Assembly: GCA_013414795.1 (NCBI GenBank)
Contig: CP058732.1
Coordinates: 1,587,950-1,651,949, forward strand
Source: Candidatus Kapaibacterium sp.
Lineage (GTDB): Bacteria; Bacteroidota; Ignavibacteria; Kapaibacteriales; UBA2268
Length of the DNA: 64,000 nucleotides
Direction: 5' to 3'
The position numbers were made by a program, and so were the translations under genes. This document shows positions 35,013 through 43,849 of this stretch, piece by piece. Position 1 is the first letter of the stretch. The number at the start of each line of letters is the position of its first letter. A model generated the notes under the pieces. It did no database searches. It was not told the DNA's origin and saw only the letters and a list, made by a program, of their open reading frames with translations.

Positions 35013-36311
35013 ATGGTTAGAAATTGTCTTTATATAGTTGCTCTCATTTTTTTTATTTTTTACTTTCAATTGAGTGCCGAGGAAAACTTCAAGAATAAAG
35101 GGGTTACTTCTTTTTTTAAAAAAGACTACAGAAATAGCATAAAGTACTTCAATCAAGCAATTTCGAAGGGTGACTCCTCCTACGAAGTTTTTTACTACCG
35201 TGGACTTTCAAAATTATACCTGAACAATTTTGAAGAGGCAATCGACGATTTGACATTGTCAATTGGTAAAGGTGCGAATACACCCGATATTTACAACAAT
35301 CGTGGGTTGGCTTATCTATATCTTGGCGACTTCAAACTTGCCCTTGATGATTTTAACAAAGCATTGGAACTTGATTCTACTTTTGCAGAAGCATATACAA
35401 ATCGAGCAACGATTAACATTGAAATAGGGGAGTTGAAAGATGCTTTAAATGATTTAAACAAGTCCTTAAAAATTAATCCGAATAATGTTTCCACTTATTA
35501 CGAATTGGGGCGAGTTTACTATAAAATGAAAATGTTCGAGGATGCGATTAAAGCATTTGATAAATGCATTAAACTAAGGTTAAAAAACCCAAAGGTTTAT
35601 TACAATCGTGGTAATGCCTATTTTAAACTTGGTAACTACAAAAAAGCGATTGAAGACTACAATCAATGTCTTGCATTGGACTCTAATGAAGTAGATGCCT
35701 TAAACAACCGTGCTATTGCATACGAAAAACTCGGAAAAATTGACCTTGCAAAAAAAGACCGAAAGAAATTGGCTATATTATTGGGAAACGAGGATTTGTT
35801 TAAACCTATTGAAGAAATAAATTTCGTGAAAATTACAGATTCGCTTGGGGTTTTCTCTGTTGAAGTCCCCTCTCATTGGAAATTATTCCATAAAGTCGCT
35901 GAAAACTATGATGAGGTTTTAATTACACCCGAGAATATCAAATCCGATACTGATTTTTATTCAGTAGGTGTAAGGCTCTCTTACAATAAGAATATGTCCA
36001 AATTATATGGCGTTCAAACCACTGGAGAAATTTTGGATTTTTGGAGAGGTAGCGTTGAAAAAAATTCAAAAGAATATAACTACTATCGCTACTTGCAACA
36101 AAAATTGTTTACACGAGGGGAATATACGGGGAATATGTACGAAACATTGGTCCAGTATTGGCAAAATTCTCCAACTTATCAATGCTTCGAACTGGCTCTT
36201 GCAAAAGAGGATACTTTGTTCTTTGCATTCTTTCAAGCACCCGCCAACCAATTTTCTTATTTTAGGCTAATTTTCGACAAAATTATCAATTCACTTTCTT
36301 TTGTTAAGTAG
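35013..36311 (+). CDS. Exported TPR protein with C-terminal PsbP-like domain
   Basis: Read from the ATG at 35013 (MVRNCLYIVALIFF) this is a 432-residue protein. An earlier in-frame start would read through the terminator stem at 34.9 kb. After the signal peptide (about 1-20) come about seven TPR units (for example YLGDFKLALDDFNKALELDS), covering about 25-260. The C-terminal part (from about 265, LGVFSVEVPSHWKL) repeats the PsbP-like pattern of the preceding lipoprotein. This shared module suggests a functional link, perhaps in envelope assembly. Its last 8 nt overlap the convergent glycosyltransferase gene. Confidence 0.8.
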   Translation: MVRNCLYIVALIFFIFYFQLSAEENFKNKGVTSFFKKDYRNSIKYFNQAISKGDSSYEVFYYRGLSKLYLNNFEEAIDDLTLSIGKGANTPDIYNNRGLAYLYLGDFKLALDDFNKALELDSTFAEAYTNRATINIEIGELKDALNDLNKSLKINPNNVSTYYELGRVYYKMKMFEDAIKAFDKCIKLRLKNPKVYYNRGNAYFKLGNYKKAIEDYNQCLALDSNEVDALNNRAIAYEKLGKIDLAKKDRKKLAILLGNEDLFKPIEEINFVKITDSLGVFSVEVPSHWKLFHKVAENYDEVLITPENIKSDTDFYSVGVRLSYNKNMSKLYGVQTTGEILDFWRGSVEKNSKEYNYYRYLQQKLFTRGEYTGNMYETLVQYWQNSPTYQCFELALAKEDTLFFAFFQAPANQFSYFRLIFDKIINSLSFVK

Positions 36312-37428
36312 ACTTGAAAATTTGCCCTTTCCACTTAACTTTTCTATTTAAAATAGAGAAGGGTATTGTCAGTTCAACTAATAAGAAAAAGAAAACAGAA
36401 ATTGGAACATAAAAAATGTAACTTTTCTTTTTCAAGATAACTAGAGGTGGAAAAAGAAGGAGTAAATCTCCAACCATTCGAATTGCAAGTAGCAATAGAA
36501 AATGGAAAAGGTCTTCAACAATTGTGAAATAAATAAAACCAGCCCAAATAGCAAACGAAGAGAGAACGAAAATCACAGCCCGCCATCCTAAGTTCAAGCC
36601 GCCACGTGCCCAGCGATGGTGCTGTGCAAAATACTCTACAATGTTTTTAACTGGTTTTGTGTCGACAGTCGCCTCGGGGTCTATGTAATAGTGGACCTTA
36701 TATCCATTTTTGTGAAAGGCTTGTTGAAGAGCAAGGTCTTCGGTCACGGAAAATGGTATTTTCTTATAACCACCAAAGGTTTCGTAATATGATTTCCGAA
36801 ATGTTAGATTGTTTCCATAGCAACCCAATGGTTGCTTCCAACCAATTCCACCCATTGCCATTGTGTGCATATAAATCCATTCGACTGCTTGAATTTTGTC
36901 GAAAAGTCTTGAGCCAACAACGTTGGTATACGAAGTTACAAAGCCAGTTTCTACATCACTATAAAATTTCACAATTTTTTCTACCCAATTTTCTTTAACT
37001 GTACAATCGGCATCAGTAACGAAAACGATATCTCCTTTGGAATGTTCAACGCCAAAATGCAAAGCACCAGCCTTGCCAGGAATCTTTTGCTTTTGTTCAT
37101 CGTTTTCGATAGTGAGGAGTTTTAAGTTTGGTATTTCTTGTAAAAGATTTTCGACTATTCGTTGAGTGTTATCATTTGAACGGTCATTTACAACAATGAT
37201 TTCATACTTATCTTTTGGATAATTAAGTTTCTCAAATGAACTTAATGTCCTTTGTATGTTTTCCTCTTCGTTTCTGGCTGGAATTATTATCGAAACAAAT
37301 GGCTGTAATTCATTTTTAGAAAACTTGTTTGCGATTTTTCTTTCCTTAAAGAAACCAGTTATAAAAAAACAAATTCTTAAAAAATAGACTATTGAACTTA
37401 ATATTAAAATCCAGAAAGCGTTTTCCAT
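36304..37428 (-). CDS. Membrane family 2 glycosyltransferase
   Basis: A 374-residue processive-type GT2. An N-terminal helix (residues 5-25) leads into SIIIPARNEEENIQRTL, then VVNDRSNDNTQ and the DADC metal site (FVTDADCTVKENW). QHHRWARGG (near 267) matches the Q-x-x-RW motif of polymerising enzymes such as cellulose and hyaluronan synthases. Two or three C-terminal helices follow. It may build an exopolysaccharide or glycolipid. It is monocistronic, convergent with the TPR gene and divergent from the small Cys-rich gene. Confidence 0.87.
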   Translation of the reverse strand: MENAFWILILSSIVYFLRICFFITGFFKERKIANKFSKNELQPFVSIIIPARNEEENIQRTLSSFEKLNYPKDKYEIIVVNDRSNDNTQRIVENLLQEIPNLKLLTIENDEQKQKIPGKAGALHFGVEHSKGDIVFVTDADCTVKENWVEKIVKFYSDVETGFVTSYTNVVGSRLFDKIQAVEWIYMHTMAMGGIGWKQPLGCYGNNLTFRKSYYETFGGYKKIPFSVTEDLALQQAFHKNGYKVHYYIDPEATVDTKPVKNIVEYFAQHHRWARGGLNLGWRAVIFVLSSFAIWAGFIYFTIVEDLFHFLLLLAIRMVGDLLLLFPPLVILKKKSYIFYVPISVFFFLLVELTIPFSILNRKVKWKGQIFKST

Positions 37429-37552
37429 TACTAATAAATAAAAGTAAATTCAAAATTACACAAAATTAGCGACTCAAAATTTGAAATCATTTGCATATTA
37501 CTTTTGTTTTGCCTAATTTTGCTTTTTGTTTGAATTAAAAATGGAGATAAAA

Positions 37553-37729
37553 ATGCAAAACCATAAATGCAATTGCAACTGCAACGAAAATCACAATCAA
37601 AAAATATTAGATTTGAACACCCTCACACTAACCGTTCTTTGTGGTTGCAAAATAAATAGCGATAATAATTCTGATGAAATTTCAACTTTCGAACCTATAA
37701 CAGAAGAAAATCTTAATAAAAATTCCTAA
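37553..37729 (+). CDS. Small Cys/His-rich protein, function unknown
   Basis: A 58-residue protein read from the ATG at 37553, which has a clear Shine-Dalgarno (GGAG at 37543-37546, 6 nt upstream). A longer frame from 37526 has no such signal. The N-terminus has H4, C6, C8, C10 and H14 (HKCNCNCNENH). A second pair is C30 and C32 (LCGC), and the acidic tail ends NLNKNS. This spacing suggests metal binding, but I recognise no family and no neighbour gives a role. It may have its own transcript: a weak hairpin lies 31 nt downstream. Confidence 0.6.
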   Translation: MQNHKCNCNCNENHNQKILDLNTLTLTVLCGCKINSDNNSDEISTFEPITEENLNKNS

Positions 37730-37760
37730 AATTTTACTTTTAGTCTTAATCTTTTCACCT

Positions 37761-37786
37761 GGCTTTGCAAAAAGCCGATTGTTTTG
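37761..37786 (+). terminator. Weak hairpin with T-rich tail between the Cys-rich gene and rfbA
   Basis: A 6-bp stem (GGCTTT, 37761-37766 with 37771-37776) with a GCAA loop is followed by GATTGTTTTG. It could end the small Cys-rich gene's transcript or form part of the rfbA leader. The stem is short, so this is tentative. Confidence 0.4.
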
Positions 37787-37812
37787 TATTTTTGTTTTTT
37801 TAGCAAACCTAT

Positions 37813-38682
37813 ATGAAGGGATTAATACTTGCTGGAGGAAAGGGAACTCGTCTCTATCCATCAACTAATGTAATTAGCAAGCAACTTCTTCCTATTTTCG
37901 ACAAACCGATGATTTACTATCCCATTGCAACACTTATGCTTGGTGGAATTAGAGATATTGTCATAATTTCCACTCCAACTGACATTCCAAATTATCAAAA
38001 ACTTCTTGGCGATGGAAAACAATGGGGGCTTTCATTCGAGTATTGTGTCCAAGAGAAACCAGAAGGCATTGCCCAAGCATTCATTATTACCGAAGCCTTG
38101 ATTAAAAACGAAAAGGTATGTTTAATTTTGGGTGATAATCTTTTCTATGGTAAACTTGACTTTTTCAGAAATGCAATTAAAAATTTGGCTTCGGCAACTA
38201 TCTTTGCTTATGAAGTTGAAAATCCCCAAAGTTATGGTGTTGTTGTGCTCGACAAAGACAAAAAGCCCATCGATATAATTGAAAAACCAAAGGTATTTGT
38301 TTCGAAATGGGCTATTCCTGGTTTGTATTTATTTGATGAACGGGTGTCGGAGTTTGCAAAAAGATTGCAACCTTCTTCTCGTGGTGAATTGGAAATTACG
38401 GATTTACAAAAAATGTATCTTGCATTTGGTGAACTTCAAGTCGAAATCATTGGCAGGGGAATCGCCTGGCTTGATACTGGAACCCCTTCCAATCTTATTG
38501 ATGCTGCTTTGTTCATTCGAGCCATCGAACAACGACAAGGGAGGAAAATTGCTTGCCTGGAAGAAATTGCTTTAAATTTAGGTTACATAACAAAATCCGA
38601 TTTCATTAGATTTGTTGAACAAATGCCAGATTCCGACTATAAACGTTATTGTATTAAAGTCTACGAGGAACACAGTGAATAG
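37813..38682 (+). CDS. rfbA: Glucose-1-phosphate thymidylyltransferase
   Basis: RfbA makes dTDP-glucose, the first step to dTDP-rhamnose and related surface sugars. The 289-residue length fits. The nucleotide loop LAGGKGTRLYPSTN and KQLLPIFDKPMIYYPIATL are at the N-terminus. LGDNLFYG carries the metal Asp. IGRGIAWLDTGTP near 215 completes the active site. No rfbBCD follow; the next gene, overlapping by 8 nt, is a D-amino-acid type PLP enzyme, which suggests an unusual sugar or D-amino-acid decoration rather than a standard rhamnose operon. Confidence 0.95.
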   Translation: MKGLILAGGKGTRLYPSTNVISKQLLPIFDKPMIYYPIATLMLGGIRDIVIISTPTDIPNYQKLLGDGKQWGLSFEYCVQEKPEGIAQAFIITEALIKNEKVCLILGDNLFYGKLDFFRNAIKNLASATIFAYEVENPQSYGVVVLDKDKKPIDIIEKPKVFVSKWAIPGLYLFDERVSEFAKRLQPSSRGELEITDLQKMYLAFGELQVEIIGRGIAWLDTGTPSNLIDAALFIRAIEQRQGRKIACLEEIALNLGYITKSDFIRFVEQMPDSDYKRYCIKVYEEHSE

Positions 38683-39778
38683 CGTTTTTATTAAAGATAT
38701 TTGTGAACCAACACTATTAATCGACGAGACTAAATGCAAAAACAACATTGATAAGATTTTCACCAAAGTCAAATCGATGGGAATCGAATTCAGACCACAT
38801 TTTAAAACCCATCAATCAAAAGCAGTTGGAAAGTGGTTTTGGGAAAAGGGCGTAAGAAAAATCACTGTTTCTTCCCTCAAAATGGCTAAATATTTTATGC
38901 AATCCGATTGGAGAGATATTTTAATCGCTTTCCCTTTGAATATTCGGGAACTCGACGAAATTCTCATTATCGCAAAGCACATAGATTTAAAACTAACTAT
39001 TTCAGATGTTTATTCTCTGGAATTTTTAAATAGAATTTTGACTTTCCCAGTCGATGTGTATTTGGAAATAGATGTTGGTTACAAACGCTCAGGTTTTGAT
39101 ATTAATAATACTGATTTGATTTTAAAAGTTTTAAAAATCATTCAAAAGTCGAAATTTTTAAATTTTTTGGGTCTTTTGGCACACAATGGCTTGAACTATT
39201 TCGCCAAAAGTCCAGAAGAAGTTATAGAAAACAATAAATCATTTCTTGCCAAATTATTTGATTTAAAGAATCTTTTGATTTCTATGGGTTACAACCCAAT
39301 ACTTTCAATTGGCGATACTCCATCTGTTTCCATTTGTGAAGATTTCGCTGGTGTTGACGAACTTCGACCAGGGAATTTTGTATTTTACGATTTAATGCAA
39401 ACCGCTATTGGTAGTTGCACCGTGGATGATATTGCCATTTGCCTCGCTGTTCCAATTGTTGCAATGTACCCCGAACGCAACGAAGTGGTATGTTTTGGTG
39501 GGGCAGTCCATCTTTCCAAGGAATCTTTAAAGTTTGAAGATTCGGAAATTTATGGCTTAGTCGTTGATATTTTCGATGTTACCTGGTCGGGTCCAATTGA
39601 GGATTCTTATGTCAAAATGATTACTCAAGAACACTCGGTAATAAAGACAACCAAAGAGTTTTTTAGAACACATAAGGTTGGAGATTTAATTGGAATCCTT
39701 CCCGTCCACTCGTGCTTAACTGCTGATGTAATGAAAAAATACTTAAATCCGAATTCTGCTTGGCTTGACCATCTTTAG
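38675..39778 (+). CDS. D-serine dehydratase / D-threonine aldolase-like PLP enzyme
   Basis: A DSD1-like enzyme with the fold-type III barrel of alanine racemase. The GTG at 38675 is the best start: it overlaps rfbA by 8 nt and is preceded by GAGGA; an ATG inside rfbA would add 21 codons. The PLP lysine is in PHFKTHQS (Lys44). The C-terminal LPVHSCLTADV has the His and Cys that bind zinc in D-serine dehydratases. The 367-residue length fits. Substrate (D-serine, D-threonine or another D-amino acid) is not decided. Coupling with rfbA is the only context. Confidence 0.85.
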   Translation: MNSVFIKDICEPTLLIDETKCKNNIDKIFTKVKSMGIEFRPHFKTHQSKAVGKWFWEKGVRKITVSSLKMAKYFMQSDWRDILIAFPLNIRELDEILIIAKHIDLKLTISDVYSLEFLNRILTFPVDVYLEIDVGYKRSGFDINNTDLILKVLKIIQKSKFLNFLGLLAHNGLNYFAKSPEEVIENNKSFLAKLFDLKNLLISMGYNPILSIGDTPSVSICEDFAGVDELRPGNFVFYDLMQTAIGSCTVDDIAICLAVPIVAMYPERNEVVCFGGAVHLSKESLKFEDSEIYGLVVDIFDVTWSGPIEDSYVKMITQEHSVIKTTKEFFRTHKVGDLIGILPVHSCLTADVMKKYLNPNSAWLDHL

Positions 39779-39960
39779 TCTTTTTTCTCAAGCATTTCAA
39801 TCATTTTCTGAATTCTTTTCACTTTTGTTGTTTCTTTCTTTGCTTCCATTACATAATTGATATATTCTCTTTTGTGCGAGGTGGGTAATTTTATAAATTT
39901 TTCCAATATCTTTGGATTTTGTTTTAGAATTTCTTCAATTTCTTTTGGTATCGTATCCAT
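39775..39960 (-). CDS. Short YdeI/OmpD-associated-like protein
   Basis: A 61-residue protein that matches the helical C-terminal part of YdeI/OmdA family proteins (LPTSHKREYINYVMEAKKETTKVKRI). Full-length members carry a further N-terminal domain that is absent here, but small stand-alone forms are common in Bacteroidota. The family is associated with antimicrobial resistance in enterobacteria; that role need not hold here. Its stop overlaps the convergent D-amino-acid enzyme by 4 nt. A terminator downstream of the chemoreceptor lies just upstream of its start. Confidence 0.8.
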   Translation of the reverse strand: MDTIPKEIEEILKQNPKILEKFIKLPTSHKREYINYVMEAKKETTKVKRIQKMIEMLEKKD

Positions 39961-39980
39961 TCTCCAAAAATTAATTTATT

Positions 39981-40012
39981 AAAAGAGGCTGTCTTAAAAT
40001 TAAGACAGCCCC
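39981..40012 (-). terminator. Rho-independent terminator of the chemoreceptor gene
   Basis: A 10-bp stem (39987-39996 with 40001-40010, GGCTGTCTTA) with a 4-nt loop. On the minus strand it is followed by TCTTTTAATAAATT. It sits 24 nt past the chemoreceptor stop codon. Confidence 0.88.
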
Positions 40013-40033
40013 ATTCGTAATAAAAAATTCAGA

Positions 40034-43000
40034 TTAATTTCCGCCGCTACCTAAGTATCGACTCCCTTTCGTACCAAGTTTCTTTGCGTCTTTACCTTCA
40101 AGATAGGAGGTTTCTCCTTCTTTGCGCAACTTAAATCTTTCGAGCAATGTGCGAAGCATATCAGTTTGCTTTGCTAAATCTTCAGCAGATTTCGCAATAT
40201 CTTGCACTCGATTTGCGGTGTCGGAAGTTACTTGAGAAATTGAACTTACATTCTTTGCAACTTGTTCAGCAGTCGAAGATTGCTCTTCTGTTGCAGCAGC
40301 AATTTGATTTATCATATCCCAAACTTCTTGCGAACTTTGAAGGATTTCTTTCAAGGAGTTACCTGCTTTGTCTGCAAGAACAATTCCGCTGTTTACTTCT
40401 TCTGTGCCTTGCTTCATTGCTCTAACTGCTTCATCTGTTTCTTTTTGAATTCCCTTTATCATATTGGCGATTTGCTTTGTAGCCTCGGTGGTTCGTTCAG
40501 CCAGTTTACGAACTTCGTCAGCAACAACTGCAAATCCGCGTCCTTGTTCCCCAGCGCGAGCGGCTTCAATTGCAGCATTAAGAGCAAGAAGGTTGGTTTG
40601 GTCTGCAATTTCATCAATCACAGAAATAATTTCACCGATTTGCTTGCTCGATTCACCAAGCTTTTCAATCTTTTCGGCACTAGCACGAACGACCGAAGCA
40701 ATTTCACTCATTTTATTAACTGTCTGTTGAACAGCATTGCCCCCTTCAATGGCGATTTGCTTATTCCTTTCAGCCACTTCGGCAGCGCGAGTGGCTCCCA
40801 TTGCATTTTCAGATATCGTTCGGCTCATTTCTTCAATAGCGGTTGCTATTTCGTCCACCTGAGCGCTATTTTCAGCGGCAGAAGCAGCAAGAGTTTCTGC
40901 AATAGCAGAAATCTCAGCGGCAGCAGAAGCAGTTACATCGGCTGAACCGGAAATTTGCAAAAGCAAGTTACTAATCGAATCTGCCATAATATTGATATTC
41001 TCTTTCAACCTTTGAAGTTCGCCAGCATATTGCCCCAGCATACGAACTGTTAAATCACCATCTTTCATAAAGTTCATAACATTCCCCGTTTCTTGCAGGG
41101 GTTCGGCAATGTTATCAGTTGCTTGGTTAATAGTTTCGATGATTTGTTTGAACACACCTTGATGCTTGGTTGCATCGGCACGGAAATCAAGATTACCTTC
41201 TGCGAGGGCCTTCCCAAGTTTCAACGAATCATCAACAACTCTATTTATCGCGTCTATCAATAAGTTCCAGTTTACTTTTAATTTTTCAAACTCACCTTTA
41301 TAAGTCTCTGTAATTTTATCTGGAATTTCTCCTTTTGCAATTAATCCAAGATAATTGGAGGATAATGAAATCTGTCTACTTATTATTTCCAACATTTGAT
41401 TGATTTTTTCTGCAATTTGAATGTACGAACCGGTAAATATTCTTTCTTCAATTTGAACATCAAGATTTCCATTTAAAACATTACTAACAATATTATCTAA
41501 TGATTTTTCCAAATTTGCCTCATTAGTATAGTTAACCCATTGAACAACATACCCAAACTTATTTTGATTTTTATCCAAAAGGGGATTAATGGTAAGTTGC
41601 ATAATTTGATCACCAATATTAATTTTCGCAATGTGTGTGGAACGAAGGTTTTCTAAAATGGAACGATTTTTGGATGGATTTTTATGCCATTTATCAATGT
41701 GAGTTCCAAGAACCCTTGCAACTGAAAAATCTGGATAATTTTTTCTATAATCGTTTTCGTACTTGGAAAGAAACTCTACTTGTGATTTGTTTAGATAATT
41801 AATGTATCCTTGTGAATCTGCAATCATAAAATTGCCAGCAAAATCAAAAATATTACAAAAAACATCGAGAGTTTCGTTAATTCCGTTAATAAGTCGGAGA
41901 TAATCCCCTTTGTTTTCACCAATTTCTAACCTATAAGCAAGATTACCTCTTTTTGCTTCATCAACAATAGAATATATGTTATTTACTAAAGTATTTATCC
42001 TATCACGCATAGTTTTAAGTGCTATCATCAAATGATCTTCTTTGCTTCTTTCAATGATGTCAATGCTAAGATTTCCTTGGGCAACATTGGCTGCGATATT
42101 AGCAACACTGTTTAAACTATCAATTAATTGATTCAAATTATTCTTTATTTCATTGAAATCGCCTTTGTATTCATCGGTAATCTTGGGCGGTATGTCACCT
42201 TTGGAAATACGGTCTACATATTCCGCCGCCACATTTAATGGTCCAATCACTGCATCAAGCGTTCCATTGAAACCTTCGACTAACTCTCTGAAATCTCCCT
42301 CGTATTTAGAAGCGTCGGCTCGTACATCTAATTTACCTTCTTGTGCCGATTTTGCAAGGAATTTGACGTCCTCAACCATAGAACTAATGTTTTCGACCAT
42401 TTTTCTCATAGCGTTCATCAACATTGCAGTCTCATCTTTGGATTTCGTTTCAAGGTCGACGTTTGTATCTCCTTTCGAGATTCTTTCGCTAGCATCGACA
42501 GCCTTTTTAATTGGTTTGGAAATATTCCTTGAAATTACAGTAGAGAACGCAACCCCCAGTACTATACCAATCAAACCAATTGCAATCATCAAGTTTCTTG
42601 ATGTTGCGGACAGTTCTTTGCCATTTTCAACAGCTTTATTAGCAAGTTCTAATTCCTCTTTGAGAAAATCATTCACAGTCCCCAAATACTTATTTTGCAT
42701 ATCTCTGAAATCACCAAAAAGGAAATCGACGGCTTCTTTGGTTTTATTTTGATTTCGAAGTTCATATAATTTGTTTTGACCATCAATATTTTTTTGTCTA
42801 ATTTCATTAAGATTTCCCAGGTACTCTTTTTCTTTCTCAGTGGTTGCCATTTTAGAGAGTTTTTCAATCAATTGTCCAAGATTCTTTCTTGATTCGAGTA
42901 CACGATTCCATTCTTTTTCGATTATTTTGGGGTCATCTGTTAGGAGAATATTTCTGATTGCACGAGCAATTACATTTTGGTTTTCCTTAATATCATTAAG

Positions 43001-43147
43001 CAAAACAACCTTAACAAGTTGTTCATTTTTAAACTGTTCAAGATAAGTGGAAAGAGAATTCATTTGCACCGGAGCAAAAATAACAAAGGCAACGATAATA
43101 AGTAAAACAACTCCGAAAGACAGAAAAAGTTTTGATGAAATTTTCAT
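40034..43147 (-). CDS. Methyl-accepting chemotaxis protein with HAMP array and internal PAS-like domain
   Basis: A 1037-residue chemoreceptor. TM1 (about 7-27) and TM2 (about 185-205) flank a four-helix sensor with a [17 protein letters not shown] segment. After TM2 a HAMP ([19 protein letters not shown]) leads to repeated HAMP-like modules with I-S/A-K-G-D/E-x-P/L signatures ([18 protein letters not shown]). A PAS-like domain lies in the middle (about 425-545, [17 protein letters not shown]). The signalling tip is [20 protein letters not shown] (about 840-870). No C-terminal NWETF-type tether is seen. cheW lies 39 nt upstream on the same strand, so the two are one unit. Confidence 0.93.
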   Translation of the reverse strand: MKISSKLFLSFGVVLLIIVAFVIFAPVQMNSLSTYLEQFKNEQLVKVVLLNDIKENQNVIARAIRNILLTDDPKIIEKEWNRVLESRKNLGQLIEKLSKMATTEKEKEYLGNLNEIRQKNIDGQNKLYELRNQNKTKEAVDFLFGDFRDMQNKYLGTVNDFLKEELELANKAVENGKELSATSRNLMIAIGLIGIVLGVAFSTVISRNISKPIKKAVDASERISKGDTNVDLETKSKDETAMLMNAMRKMVENISSMVEDVKFLAKSAQEGKLDVRADASKYEGDFRELVEGFNGTLDAVIGPLNVAAEYVDRISKGDIPPKITDEYKGDFNEIKNNLNQLIDSLNSVANIAANVAQGNLSIDIIERSKEDHLMIALKTMRDRINTLVNNIYSIVDEAKRGNLAYRLEIGENKGDYLRLINGINETLDVFCNIFDFAGNFMIADSQGYINYLNKSQVEFLSKYENDYRKNYPDFSVARVLGTHIDKWHKNPSKNRSILENLRSTHIAKINIGDQIMQLTINPLLDKNQNKFGYVVQWVNYTNEANLEKSLDNIVSNVLNGNLDVQIEERIFTGSYIQIAEKINQMLEIISRQISLSSNYLGLIAKGEIPDKITETYKGEFEKLKVNWNLLIDAINRVVDDSLKLGKALAEGNLDFRADATKHQGVFKQIIETINQATDNIAEPLQETGNVMNFMKDGDLTVRMLGQYAGELQRLKENINIMADSISNLLLQISGSADVTASAAAEISAIAETLAASAAENSAQVDEIATAIEEMSRTISENAMGATRAAEVAERNKQIAIEGGNAVQQTVNKMSEIASVVRASAEKIEKLGESSKQIGEIISVIDEIADQTNLLALNAAIEAARAGEQGRGFAVVADEVRKLAERTTEATKQIANMIKGIQKETDEAVRAMKQGTEEVNSGIVLADKAGNSLKEILQSSQEVWDMINQIAAATEEQSSTAEQVAKNVSSISQVTSDTANRVQDIAKSAEDLAKQTDMLRTLLERFKLRKEGETSYLEGKDAKKLGTKGSRYLGSGGN

Positions 43148-43186
43148 AACACTACCCGAATTTTGTTAAACATTAATCAACTTCTA

Positions 43187-43684
43187 TTAAAAATTTGAAA
43201 TAATATTGAACTCATCTTCTGTAAACATTTTTGTCAAATCTAAGAGTATAATAAGTTTATTTTCATATTTTGCAATTCCAGTTACAAATTTAGCATCGAT
43301 TTTTAACGAAGAGGGCGGCGGAGGTTCGATAGTATCCTTTGGCAACCGAAGAACCCGATTAACAAAGTCTACAATAAATCCAAACAAATGTTTTCCAAAC
43401 TCAATAACAATGAACCTTGTTGTCTTGTCAAAATCTTTGGGGGGAAGACCAAGCCTTTTTCGAAGATTGATCAATGGTATTATACTACCACGAAGATTGG
43501 TTATTCCTTCGACATAAGGAAGAGGGTCGGGCAATTTTGTAATTTCGCCCATTCGGTTAATTCCCTGGATGTTATCGATAGGAATTGCATATTCTTCATC
43601 ATCAAGAAAAAAAGACACGAGTTGTACGATTTCAGTTTTTCGTTCTGCTTTTGCAGTTAGCCCAGTTTGGGTTTTCATTACCAT
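43187..43684 (-). CDS. cheW: Chemotaxis coupling protein CheW
   Basis: A 165-residue CheW that links chemoreceptors to the CheA kinase. QLVSFFLDDEEYAIPIDNI opens the family fold, ITNLRGSIIPLINLRKRLGL is its central motif, and ENKLIILLDLTKMF closes it. It is transcribed with the large chemoreceptor downstream (39-nt gap). cheA, cheY and cheB/R are not in the window. The start is the ATG at 43684, with a second ATG two codons later. Confidence 0.95.
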   Translation of the reverse strand: MVMKTQTGLTAKAERKTEIVQLVSFFLDDEEYAIPIDNIQGINRMGEITKLPDPLPYVEGITNLRGSIIPLINLRKRLGLPPKDFDKTTRFIVIEFGKHLFGFIVDFVNRVLRLPKDTIEPPPPSSLKIDAKFVTGIAKYENKLIILLDLTKMFTEDEFNIISNF

Positions 43685-43774
43685 TCTAAAATAATTATAT
43701 TACTCAAAAGCAAAAATAATAAAAAAATCAATTTTCAAATTTTCTTTGTAGATATATTATATCAGGATGAACTT

Positions 43775-43849
43775 ATGAAGAGAAAATTAAATAAATCTTG
43801 TTATACTTTTGTAATTTTGAGTTTTTTGGGATATTGCAATGGTAAATAG
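43775..43849 (+). CDS. Possible leader peptide upstream of the CorA-like gene
   Basis: A 24-codon open frame (starting MKRKLNKSC) with a good Shine-Dalgarno (AGGA, 7 nt before ATG) overlaps the corA-like start by 11 nt. It could be a leader that couples translation of the transporter, as corL does for corA in Salmonella. The peptide has no match I know, and the hydrophobic tail (TFVILSFLGYCNGK) may be chance. It is a candidate only. Confidence 0.35.
   Translation: MKRKLNKSCYTFVILSFLGYCNGK

Noticed and set aside
40262-40945. 227-codon plus-strand open frame opposite the chemoreceptor signalling domain
   Set aside because: The Cys/Ser/Phe-rich product is what repeated Ala, Glu and Lys codons give on the complement. 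The minus-strand gene is certain.
42153-42752. 199-codon plus-strand open frame opposite the chemoreceptor gene
   Set aside because: It lies wholly antisense to the sensor and HAMP region of a clear chemoreceptor, has no family match and no plausible start signal; it is a shadow of codon use on the other strand.
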